From Erythrophleum ivorense (Eukaryota; Streptophyta; Magnoliopsida; Fabales; Fabaceae): a stretch of 64,000 nucleotides of DNA. The notes below the pieces were generated by a model. That model made no database searches, had not been told where the DNA came from, and saw nothing but the letters and a program-made list of their open reading frames with translations. This document shows, piece after piece, positions 48,196 to 60,700 of the stretch. The first letter of the stretch is position 1. Each line of letters begins with the position of its first letter. The DNA is taken from contig JAIUCV010000019.1 of NCBI GenBank assembly GCA_026724425.1, forward strand, positions 5,722,211 through 5,786,210, given 5' to 3'. The position numbers and the translations under genes are program-made.

Positions 48196-49031
48196 TCTAT
48201 GTGAGTATGAGGGCTCTGTACATGAATTTATAAGTGACTTATTTATTGGACAAAAAAAAAATAAATGCCTTTTTTTTTTTTTACTTTTGTCTGATTGGGG
48301 CTTTGGCTCATACAAGGTGAATGCAATATTACAAGTTTAGCCAATATTTTCAAAGCTTTATCGAGCGGATCTTTATCTTCTCTAACTCTTATTCCCTTCC
48401 TTGCTTAATATAATTTTTTTTATGTCGATAAAAAATAATCACATACATATATCAGTAAAAATTTTATTAAACTTTATTTTTAATGTATAAAAGTGATTAC
48501 TCTTAATTAACGGAAGAGATGTTTATAACATGCAAAATTTTTTAATTGTAAAGAATGTGAGCTTTGGAATTTATTTTTTGGGTACAAAATATCATAGTTA
48601 CTTCAACGATATTAGTGGCATGTTCAAGATTTTTTTTTATTCTTTCTTAAATGATGTACAAATTAATCTAAAAGATACCTCTAATGTAAAACAATATATT
48701 CATTTACTACATTTCATTATTCTCATGTGTGCGTGCGTGTGTGGGTGGTTTTTTTTTTTAATTTATCGGTTTGCTTCTAAATTAAGATAGATAATTTTCG
48801 CATCTAATTCTCATTTTTTCCAAAACCATTTTCTCTCACTCTCAAGATTTTCATATAAAGAGTAGAATTAGCAATGGAAGACAGGGTGAAAATAAAAGTC
48901 AATGAAGATTTTTACTCATGTTTTATTTTTTAAAAAATATGAAAAATCAGCATGTGTAAACAGTGAGGACGCGTCTTGGGTAGGGGTTGGCTTGCCCCAG
49001 CTTTCGAAACTTTCTTTCATACGCGCGCACG

Positions 49032-49268
49032 AAAGGAGATAGATGTGGATCCCTGTGAATTACTCTAGCTTCCTTGTGAATTATTTTGAACGGTTTAAAA
49101 TTTTACATTTTTTTAATTACTTGTTATATTAATTAATATTTTTTTTTTAAATCGAAAAGAGATAGAGGTGGATCCCTTTAAATTCCTTTAGTTTTCTTGT
49201 GAATTATTTTGGACAGCCCAAAATTTTATATTTTTTATTACTTTTTATATTAATTATTTTTTCAAATA
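49032..49268. repeat. Two-copy tandem repeat (about 120 bp)
   Basis: 'gagatagatgtggatccct' / 'gagatagaggtggatccctt', then 'cttgtgaattattttg' in both, then similar T-rich tails ending in 'tatattaatta'. The rest of 48196-50016 is AT-rich with no recognised gene. Confidence 0.65.
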
Positions 49269-50016
49269 ATAATTAAAAAAATATTTTTTTTATATTTTTT
49301 ATCCTTCAAAATTAAACAATAAATAAATAAATAAATATATATATATATATAATTTAGATCATTTAAATCAAATTTAAATAGCTCAAATTAATTGCAATGC
49401 GTAGAAAATTTGTGTATCCTTCAACCCTCCCCAAAAAATAAAAAAAAGAAAACTCCAACCCAATCCCAACCCCCCACCCATATACACTACTTGTCTTGCG
49501 ATGTGCAGCCACAACTTTCATATGACTGATATCAATATATTTTGGTCTTGTTTATTAATTAATTATTTGATGGTTGATGTTAACTTGTACTATTAATTCA
49601 TACAAAAAAAAAAGAGTAAAGTTTCATTATTATTTGGTTGTTGTTGTTAACTTGTATTATTTTTTTAATAATAATATAAGAAAAGTTTTTATTATGAAAA
49701 AGCTTATAATTATTAATAAATTTTTTAAAAGAAAAATCTAAAATAAGTGAGAAGTCATTTTTAATTATAAATATTATAAAATTTCTTTTAAAATAAGAAT
49801 AAACAACTTTCTTGCAAAATATATAGTTATCAATATTGATAAAAATTTTAACACAAAGTCAATTATAAATAAATTTCATGACATGAATTTAATGTTTGAT
49901 TTTGATAAAATAAAAAAATATTATATATATATACACCTTTTAATATAAAATTATATATATATATATATATACTTTTTAAATTTTCACTTCCGATAGTTTA
50001 ATTCTGATCCATCTCT

Positions 50017-50270
50017 GATGAACAGTGCTCTATATCAGGTTCATGTCACATTCGGAAACTCTAATGCTGTGTCTTGACTGGCTGGATTAAACTTTTTTTC
50101 GGCAAATAGTAAACTAGATTCAATAATTATATAAAAAATGAACCTAAAGCCCCACACGGTTTTCCATTACTATATATTCCAAATTAATGGACCCCAATGA
50201 CCACTGAAGTAAGACTCTTAGCATACATCACATATGGAAAATGGAAAGCTTTGTAGGAATATGATTGAAA
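50017..50270 (+). repeat. Duplicated upstream segment, copy B
   Basis: Second copy of 47931-48195, about 2.1 kb downstream and 1.4 kb before the receptor-kinase start codon. Between here and 51340 there is AT-rich sequence with a TC/TA microsatellite (50750-50800) and no gene. Confidence 0.7.
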
Positions 50271-51340
50271 CTGAATGAAATTAATATTTTAATAAATTTT
50301 ATTTTTAACATATAAATGTTATTATCTTAATTAACTTAATTTCTTTTTGGAGATTTATACAATAAATTATCAGCGTCACGTAGTACGCACAGATGCATTA
50401 ATCTGACACCTTCCCCTTCTCCCCTCGTAACTGCCTCAGCAAGTTCGAGTGATTTATTGCTTGGGAAAATCATTGCTTGACATTAATTAAAAATTGCAAA
50501 TGTGAACTTAATACTACTATCCCTGAACATTCTAAAACTTTTTCAAGACATAAGCTATTAAACTTTTAAACATCAATACTTTTATCATTTTTTCACTTAT
50601 ATAATTACTTCTATTAAAATTTGAATTAAAAAAATTACAAAATAGAATGAAAAATATCATAATAGGGTTAATCGATAACATAATAAATTATAAAAATGTT
50701 GAATATCACCTCTTAAATTAGATGACAACGGAAAGGTCAATTGAATTTACTCTCTCTCTCTCTCTATATATATATATGTGTGTATATATCTATATTTCTC
50801 TCTCTACATATATACATTAAATAAAATTAATGAGAGAGAACTTGACTGTTCAATAGTTTACTTGGTCTTTGCTTAAAAATATCATGAAATATTTTTGAAA
50901 ATATTCGAAATGAACTAAACAATTTTTCTAATTTTAATTTAAATAAAAATAATCAAAAGAGTATGAAAACGATAGGCTAGTCTTTAATAATTAGGATGAA
51001 ATCAATTAAAATTTGAAAATGTGAGCTTAATATTGATATTTCAAAATTCTATGAACCTCATCAAGAAGATTTTTTTTTGGGTAAAAAGTGAAGTAGAATA
51101 TTAATTAACAATGAATATGGTTTATTTTTTTCTTCAGATGTAAATTAAAATTAAAAATAAAATAAAATAAAGGATAATTGTTGAGACAGAACTCGGCAGT
51201 TAGCTCAATAGTTGATTTCGTCTCTCCTTAACCTGTTTATGGTCTTTACTTAAAAGTGCTTTCCTAGTCCCACGAACCTTCATTTGTAGCTTTTTGTCTC
51301 TCTCTGCACGGATTACAAATCTCTCCAACCCCTCATTTTC

Positions 51341-51551
51341 GAGTCCCAAACCTCTGCTGCAAAAAACCCGTGCATCTTCTCTGCTGCAAAGTTTTGTGGG
51401 AGGAAAATGATGTTTTTTAACTTAAAACAAAATAAACGGTCAAGATTTTATAAGCTTGAACGGTGCAGATCTTTCCCAAATTATTTAAACGGAGTGATCA
51501 ACTTGCAGCAGAGAAGATGCACGGGTTTTTTACAGCAGAGGTTTGGGACTC
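51341..51551. repeat. Near-perfect 51-bp inverted repeat upstream of the receptor kinase
   Basis: Left arm 51341-51391 and right arm 51502-51551 are complementary with one mismatch and one 1-base gap, around a loop of about 110 bp. The arm includes cctctgctgc and gcatcttctctgctgc. The right arm ends 142 bp before the start codon, so if transcription begins upstream the leader could form a long hairpin. The direct repeat 'cctcattttc' lies just outside the left arm (51331-51340) and after the right arm (51551-51560). Small open frames at 51407-51651 overlap it and are not supported as genes. Confidence 0.85.
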
Positions 51552-51693
51552 CTCATTTTCTTCTTCAATTTATTATCCCTCCCAGCTATCTCTCTCACTC
51601 TCTTGCATTCAAACTCCAATCTCTTATGCCTTTTTAAGTGATCTAAATTAAAACATAGTCAGTATTCACCATTGATTAGTCCACCAAACTAGT

Positions 51694-51781
51694 ATGAAGA
51701 TAACTTGCTCTCTCCTCATTTTGCTTCTTACCTTTTCCTTTGCATCATCTGTTAGGGCCACTAATCTGCCACAAGATGAGG
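51694..51781 (+). CDS. Receptor kinase exon 1: signal peptide
   Basis: Encodes MKITCSLLILLLTFSF, then ASSVRATNLPQDE: a basic residue, a leucine-rich hydrophobic core and small residues near a likely cleavage site. It ends GAGG|GTAAGT, one base into a codon. This ATG is chosen because the frame runs straight into a signal peptide and joins exon 2 in phase. Confidence 0.88.
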
Positions 51782-54700
51782 GTAAGTACAAAGATATCTT
51801 CATTACCCCAACAAGGAACACCTTTTTATAATTTCATGCGTGCAGTTGGCCACTTCCGAAAGATAATTTTAATAAGCTCTGCTTGTTTCGTAGGAACATA
51901 ATAAATTTTTCTTTGTTTGCTTCATTAGAAAAAGTTTTGTTTCGACAATGATACTGGCCTATGTTAGGCGACATTGGCATCAGTAATCTTATAGCAATAA
52001 ACTAGAGTAAGAATAGAAATGATATTTTTACTTATTCATTTTCTTTTCATTATTGCTTATTGTCATCCTCATGTGTATATGTTTAGTGCAAGCTCTGAAA
52101 GACATAGCTAAGACACTTGGGAAGGAAGATTGGAACTTCCAAGCAGACCCATGCCATGACTGGACTACGCCTAACCCTGAGAGTGGAAAAGAAAATGCTG
52201 TTTCCTGCAATTGCTCCACTGGCAATGATGGCTTTTGCCATGTTGTTAGCATGTATGACTCTTTCGCTCTGTCTGTTTATAGATAAAACTGTTTGCCATA
52301 AAGTTAAATTCATTAATATAAGTGAATCATTTTCCCAAATTATATTAACAAAATTTTTAATCAGGCTTAGTTGCACAAATTCTCTTAAATTTTGAGTCAT
52401 GTGTATATAACTCTTGACTTTTAAATTTTGATAATGAACCTTCGTTAAGTTTTTTTAATTTATGCATATAACTTTTACACTAATAGTTAATTTGTTATTT
52501 CACTAATAAAATATAATGCATCAGTAACAATAAATTTTTAAATTTTATTTTTTATACAAATAACTTTTTAAACTTTGGATATGTACAAATAATTCCTAAA
52601 TTTTATACTATGTCTACATAATTCTTTTGACATATTAAGTTTTGTTAGTGAAATAATGAGTTAACTAACAGTAATAAGATTATTTGTACAAATTTAAGAG
52701 TTTATAAGAGTTTATTGTCAAATCTTGAAAATTAAAAAAGCTATTTGCATATGATCCAAAATTTAGAATGGTTATGTATTATTTACCTCTTTTATAATAA
52801 CAATTATATTTTGAATAATTTATTATTTTTGTGCTTAAAATACAATTAATTTTTAATTTTGATTTTTTAAAGTATAACCCTCTCAATTAGGCTCTCAATA
52901 ATTTTATCTCAATCATTTTTTTTCCTTTTAAATGACCAAATTGAAAGGTTAAACTCATGGCTTCAACAGATGAAGAGGCGAAAATTATTGAAGGTTTAAA
53001 TGATGAGGATTACATTTTGAAAGGCTAAATTAAAGAGTCATCATTTTTCAGGGGCAAAAATAATAATTGTACTCATATATTTTTTGTCATAGTTATTTTC
53101 TTATAAATAGTTAACATTCAAATGATACATTTAAAATAAAACTAATGATCCAAAATACAATTGCCCATGAAAAATATATGAACTTTAATTTCCAAGGCTT
53201 AAATATATTTTTGGCCTCTAATTTCATATAAATTTTAATTTGGTCTCTTGAATTTAAAAACAGACAATATTATTATTATTTTTAAGTAAAAGTGGTCTAA
53301 GTTTTTCCCTCTATCACATAATCCATCCGAATTTTAATGTCTAATTGAATAACATATTCACTTTTGAAGTCAAATTTAAATGTGAATTAATAGTATCGGG
53401 TAAATAAATAACATTTATATCATTAAATTGTTAAGTTTAATGTTAAAATTTGGTTGATATTTATGGGAATGCAAGGTTAGATTGTTTTCAAAAATAAGAA
53501 AATAATATTGTCTACTTTTAAATTATGAAAACCAAATTGAAACTTTAATAATATTAGAAGGAGGAAAAGTGTTTTTAAAACTATTTCCAAAAAAAAAAGA
53601 GAAAGGAGAAAATATGCAAATATATTAATAAAAATACATTTTTATTTGAAAGTTTTTAAAACAATTATTTTTTCTTTTTTTTCTGCATTTTAAGTAATTT
53701 TGGTATGAAATTGAAAGTATTAATAAATATGTCGGTCATAATTGTCCCAATCATAATTCTTTATCATTTATTATTATTGTAATTGTTGTTATTATTATTT
53801 TTAAGAGCTTTAGACTTAAGTAGGAAGCTCAAACACCTCAGCTTTGTTTTCGGACTCGACTACTAAGAGATTCAAATGTACCTTCCGTCCCAACTCTGCT
53901 GCTTTCTTCATTCTTACTTTCAAAGGCATAGTGCTTCCTTTTTCTATTTTTGGTTAAAAAAAAAACTTAACTATTAGTTTCTTGATATTTTTATTTTATT
54001 TTGATCTTTTTAATTTTCAATTTATAAGATATTTATTTTTAAACTTTATTTACTGTTTTAAAATAATCTTTTAACTTTTTATTTTAGTATTCCAAAATGA
54101 TTTTTTAATATTCTAAAATAGTTTTTAATGAATTTAATAAAAAATAGCACAAATTAAAAGTTAAAGAATCAAATTAAAAAAATTAAAGAATTAAAATACA
54201 ATAAATAACTAGGTTTAGAGATCAAAATAATAATTAATAAAAAAAGTATAAAGTGAAAAACGGATTAGTAGAGATGGAACACATTACATTTTCTCAATCT
54301 TTAAAAAAAACATTGATATTAGTACCATGAACATTCTCTAATTAATTAACTTAAACTAACGTCCACAGCCCACCACATTTTGTCGATAACTTTTCATCAC
54401 TTTCAATCTTTCATGGTGAACAAATAGCGTTCTGAGAGAACAAAATCTGCCTGGCAAACTTCCACCGGAACTCGTCAGGTTACCTTACCTTCAGGAAATG
54501 TAAGTAACTCAAAAACTTCAAATCATGTTGACAGGGATTTGGATTCTCATATTTCTCTTTTAAAATTGACAGTATATTTTATCAAAATGAAAAAAAAAAT
54601 TATTGGTCTAAATTTTGAAAAGAGATAAAATTTTAGAGAGAGAGACATAGTATTTAAGATTTGTATCTCGCTTTAAAATTATTGGCACTGTCAATTCCAA

Positions 54701-57700
54701 AGAATAATTAAGAGTATCCATTTCGACGGACAATGAAATTGTTTTCATCAACCTATTAATTTGTCCATATCTAACTCTATATTTCCTCCTTTTTTGTACA
54801 GTGACCTCACCCGCAATTATCTTGACGGTACAATCCCCGCAAATTGGGGCTCCCTTAAACTTGTGAACATGTACTCCCCATTTTTCTTGAGTTTTCACAT
54901 ATGCGTTTTATTTTATTTTATTTTGTTTTTTCTTAATAGTTATTTGTCACTAGTCTTGTGAAAGCTGAATTTAATTTATGGTTCTTGCGTTAGCTCTCTT
55001 CCTGGAAACCGCCTGACGGGTCAAATTCCAAGGGAACTAGGAAACATCAGCACTCTCAAATTTTTGTGAGTTTCTGGTTATCAACATTATTAAAGAATTT
55101 GCCACATTTCAATTCTACGATTTCTTTTTTGATGAACTTTTAACATTGATAGGGACCTCAGGTTCAATCAATTTTCTGGAAGTCTTCCTCCAGAGCTTGG
55201 GAATCTTACCCACCTTGGAATACTGTAAGCCCTTGTTTGTTTGAGTTGCCATTCACATTTTCGTACTATTCCTTTTTTTAGCTATTTGATTTCTTTGGTT
55301 GACTTTTGCTGTAGAAAGATTAAACTATGATGCTCATTGATTGATTATTTAGTTCATAATCTATATATGCCTTATATTCATTATTTCTGGTTGCTTTAGG
55401 GCTCTGGCCTCCAACAATTTCACTGGAGAGTTACCTCCAGAATTCGCAAAGCTTACTGCATTGAACATTGTGTAAGCGTACTTTTTTTTTCCTATTTTGA
55501 TATTGAAGTATATTTTATTTAGAGTAATTTAGATTTTACCCGAGGAAAATTGTAATTTATTTTTTCATTTATCATTTTAATCAATAGTAACTTTTTGTTG
55601 CTTACACTCAATTGATTCAGTGTACTAGGTGACAATCAATTTTCTGGAAAGATACCCAACTTTATTGGGAGCTGGACAAGTCTTGAGGGATTGTGAGAAA
55701 TGTTTTCATTTTTGTGTGAACAGTAATTAGTTGTTTTCTATTGTTGATTATATATGGCCTTTGCATATGATGCAATGATGTTCCCATTTTGACAGAGTTA
55801 TTCACGGGAGTGGTTTGAGCGGACCCATTCCTGATGAAATTTCATCGTTGGAAAACCTAACTGACTTGTAAGTATGATATTCCATATTTTGACTTCAGTT
55901 TCAAAATAAATTAGCTTTCTAACATTGTTCACCAATACTATAAATGATATGCAGGTGGATAAGTGACTTGAATGGATCTGATTCAAAATTTCCACCACTT
56001 AGTAATTTGATTAATATAAAAAAATTGTGAGTTACATGCTTCGGTCATTATTATGTTTCTTGTTTTTGCTTTGAGAGCCAATGCCTCAGTAGGGAATTGT
56101 TTTGAAGGGTAAGAAGATAAATTCATGCCTTCTTGTTGTGATTTAGATGTTTAATTATTTCACAGGATATTGAGGAGTTGCAATATCCGTGGAAAGCTGC
56201 CTGAATATCTTGGGTATATGACCCAATTAGAAATATTGTAAGTACTATTCACTGCTACTCCATTGTTAGATTGCTTTTTTGTGTTCATCACATTTAGGAA
56301 ACTAATGAGTTTCTTCTCATTACCAAAATTCTGCTTGTAATTTCTCTTTCAGAGACCTGAGCTTTAACAAATTACAAGGAACAATTCCGAGCACTTTAGG
56401 TCGCCTAAAGGGCCTAGAAAACCTGTAAGAAAACTTTTATTTATTTTAATATTTTTTTACTGCAATAGTGAGGGCAAATATTTTCTTGGGAGATGGGAGT
56501 GTTAACAGTATTAATTTCTAAATTGGGAGATTATGTAAATAAATAAATTATAAAATTTGTCATACTTGAAGTTTCCAAAATAACCATGGAAGTCTATGAA
56601 GTAGAAAGGTAGAGAAAGCAACCTATTTAGCCTTTAGATTTTTTAAATAATCTCCCGAGAGATTGAGAGTGAGAGGAGGAGAATTATATTGATGTTGGAG
56701 TTATCATTGGAGAAGCCTTAATGTGATTGTGCGTTTAAAAAATTAATTATTAATTTAAGTAAATAATTAAATTAATAATGAATTATAATTAATTAATATA
56801 TCAAAGATAATGTGCATTTCTCAATTAGTCAGTCTTGTAATAGGAAACTACTAACTACTAATGGGCTACCTTTACCTAATGGGCTTATATATAGTTTAAC
56901 CAGATTATATATAATTAACTTAAGTTCAATCTGTTCAAAATTTACTATTTAAAACAAAACTAATTGCTTAGTTAATTTTGTAATTTCTTTAATAATTAAT
57001 TAATACTAATACACAATTAAATTAATAAAATTTATTTAAAAATTTTTCACTTAGATAATATTAATCAATTACTTAGAGCAAATTACAAAGCAATAATATA
57101 TATATATATATATATAATGATAAGCAATTAATATATACTAAACCTTAACCAAAATTCAAAAAATGAAACAACATAGAATCTAATAGGACAGCAAGTGATG
57201 TTAAATTTATGAACATAAAGTTCCATAATCTAAAGAGAAAAAAATTATATAAATGGTCTTAAACTAGGAAAATATAGATTAGACATGTCCGAGACTCTCA
57301 CTAAACAAAGGCTACATCAAAATTCAACGAAATCCATAAGAGTTACATGATTTTGAAATACTTTTACGAGTAAGCCTTTGGTTAATGGATTTGCAAGCAT
57401 ATATTCACTAGAAACATAAACCACATGAGTATGAAATTCAACAATCTTCTCTCTAATGAATAGGAGTTTAATATCAAAAAATTTAGTACAACTAAAATTT
57501 TTGTGATTCTTAAAGAAACTCACAGCAAATGAACTATCATAGTAAATGATTAGATGTCATGATATAGAATCAATAAGATGCATGCCTTATATAAATTTCC
57601 TTAACCATATAACTTGATAACGTGCAATATATTCTACTTTTATAATTGAGATAGTTATGAGTGTCTATTTAGCACTCTTCCATGAAACAACTCCTCTAGA

Positions 57701-60700
57701 TATCATAAAGATGTATTTAGAAGTTAACTTATGGTCATCTAAACATAATGCATGGTTTGAATCTGCATATCCAACAATTTCAAAAGGATCAAACTTTCTA
57801 AAAGTCAACATATAGTATTTTGTATCTTGCAGGTACCTCATAACTTTTTTTGTTGCTTTCCAATGATTCCTGCTAGGATTACTCAAGTATCATAGATGAA
57901 CTATCATAGTAAATGGTTAGATGTTATGACATAGAATCAATAAGATGCATGCATGATATCAATTTCCTTAACTATATAGTTTAACAAGTGGCTTCATAAC
58001 ATGCGATATAATATGCTTCTATAATTGAGGTAGTTGTAAGTGTTTTTTTAGCACTCTTCTATGAAATAGCCCTTTCAGACATTATAAAGATATATCTAGA
58101 AGTTAACTTATGGTCATCTAAACATGATGCATAGTCTAAATTTGTATATTCAAAAATCTCAAAAGGATCAGACTTTCTAAAAGTCAACATATAGTGTTTT
58201 GTACCTTGTAGGTACCTTACAACTTTTTTTGTTGCTTTCCAATGATCCTTACTAAGATTACTCAAGTATCTCCCAATCACATTGATAGCAAAGACTATAT
58301 TTAGACGAGTATATACATAAGGTTGACAACAATAGAAACATATGAAATTTTATCCATTTTAACCTTTTCAACATCATTTTGAGGGCACTGTAATCTCCAT
58401 AACCCTTACCTTTTTGAACTCGTGCAGCACAAGGAGTGCAGAAATTCATATTGGACTTTTTAAGCACTCAATCAATATAAGTTGTTAGGGACAAACCAAT
58501 AATGCCATGAGATCTATCATGATGGATCTGAATCCTAAGAACAAAAGAAGCCTTAGCAAGGTCCTTCATATCAAAGTGGCATGACAACATATGTTTTGTC
58601 TCATTCAAAAAACTCATTGAATTCCTAGCAAGTAGAATGTCATCAATATAGAGCAAAAGAATAATAAAATTGCTTTCATTAAATTTTTGATAGATACATT
58701 AATTTGAGACATTTTCAATGAACCTAAAAGTGGTTATATAATCTTGTCAAATTTTAAATACCATTGTCTAAAGGGTTGCTTCAACCGATAAATAGATCTA
58801 TGTAATTTACATACTAGATGTTATTTGCTAGGTTCAATGAAACCTTTTGGTTGAGTCATATACATATCTCATACAAGACTTTATTCAAAAAAGTAGCTTT
58901 GACATCCATTTAGTGAAGTTCAAGGTTAAGTAGTGCAATAAGGGTCATAACTACCTTGAAAGTATCCTTAGTAGACACCAAAGAGAAGGTTTTTATATAA
59001 TCAATACATTCTTCCTTATTATTGCCTTTAGCTACAAGTATGATTTTATATCTTTCAATCTCACCTATGGCCTCTCGTTTGGTTTTAAAGACCCACTTGT
59101 AACAAATAGGTTTATACCTATTCTGTAACTCAACAAGTTTCTATACATGGTTGTGATGCATAAAAACCATTTCATTATTTATAGTCTCTAATCATTTGGA
59201 AGAATGAGGGCTTGACATTGCTTGTTGAAAAGATACAAGATTTAGACCATCATTAATGTTAGATTCAAGTTCTAGCAAGTAAATCATTTAACCACTTGGT
59301 ATAGTAGATCTGCAAACTCTCTGAAATCATTTCAATTCAACAACTGGCTCCTTAAAGCCTGTCAGAGATGGTCCCACATCAACCTTGACTAGATTTTTAA
59401 CAACATCACCTTTATTAGCTGAAAAAGGTGACACAATAGGCATAGACAAAATTGTGCTCTCATCATATAAATTAATGACTCTAGGCACAGAAGTCCCACT
59501 ATCCAAATCATCTTCAACATAAAATGCTCGATTAGAATTGATAATCTTGGTAGTGTAACTGGGACAATAAAATATGCACTTTCTTGATCATATATAGTAT
59601 CCAATAAAGAATCCACTAACAATTCTATAATCTAATTTCTTTAACTAAGAATTATACAGCCTAACATTTGCCATACAACCACATACACAAAAATATTTTA
59701 AATTGGGCTTCTTTTTAGAATAAAGTTCATATGGTGTCTTTGGCACTAATTCATTGGGCATCTAATTCATAATATAAATAGTAGTTTTTAAAGTATCACC
59801 TCATAAGAATTTTGGCAAGCAGAAGTGACTTATTAGACTCATAACCATATCCATTAGAGTGTGATTATGCTTTTATGCAATCTCATTTTGCTGAAGGGTA
59901 CCAGGCATTGTTTATTAAGCTTCAATCCCATGTTGTAGAAATAGTGCAAATAGACTAGGATTCTACCCATTTCATTATACCTCCTAGAATATTCACCACC
60001 CTTACTTGATTTAAGACATTTAATGGCCTTTCCAGTTTTCAACTCAACTACAGCCTTAAAAGCCTTAAAGACATTTAATGATTTTGACTTTTCATGTTGA
60101 AGATCAATCCACTTATATTTGGAGTGATCTTCTATAAAGATAATATAATATTTAAATTTACTCATAGTAGTAGGTGTAATAGGCCTACAAATGTCAGTAT
60201 AATATTTACCTTTTTGTTTCTAGCTCTGACGAAAAGTTTTCTTTTGATATAGTCAACACAAATTTCAAAGTATGAAAAATTAAGATTCGACTATACACTT
60301 TATCTTATTATCCTCTCTAGTCTTTTTTCTAGATATATAATCTAAACATTGATGCCATAACATAGAAGAGTTCTCATTGACTCTCTGGTGTTTATGCTCA
60401 ATTGCAGCATTAACAGAAGCTCTAAGAGATTCAACTAAGCAACTATTCAAATTAGATAAATATAAACCATTATGCAAAAGGGTTAAACTAACAATAATTG
60501 AATTAAAATAAATATTAATCTTTTCATTTGCTTGCAAAAAAAAAAAAGTCACATTTGTCTAATACAGAACTAGAAATTAAATTCCTTCTTGCAAAAGGTA
60601 CATAAATAGCATTATTCAAATTCAACACATGTATAAAAGGTAAATTCAAATGAACAAACCCTACACATTTAACTACTGTCTTACTTCCTTTAACTCTTAT

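Noticed and set aside
51407..51651. Two small upstream open frames as separate genes
   Set aside because: They overlap the inverted repeat and the probable leader of the receptor-kinase gene; at most they are upstream ORFs.
52053..52286. Open frame starting at 52053 as the true gene start
   Set aside because: It reads from intron 1 into exon 2 and past the exon 2 donor. The exon 1 ATG at 51694 gives a proper signal peptide and correct phase.
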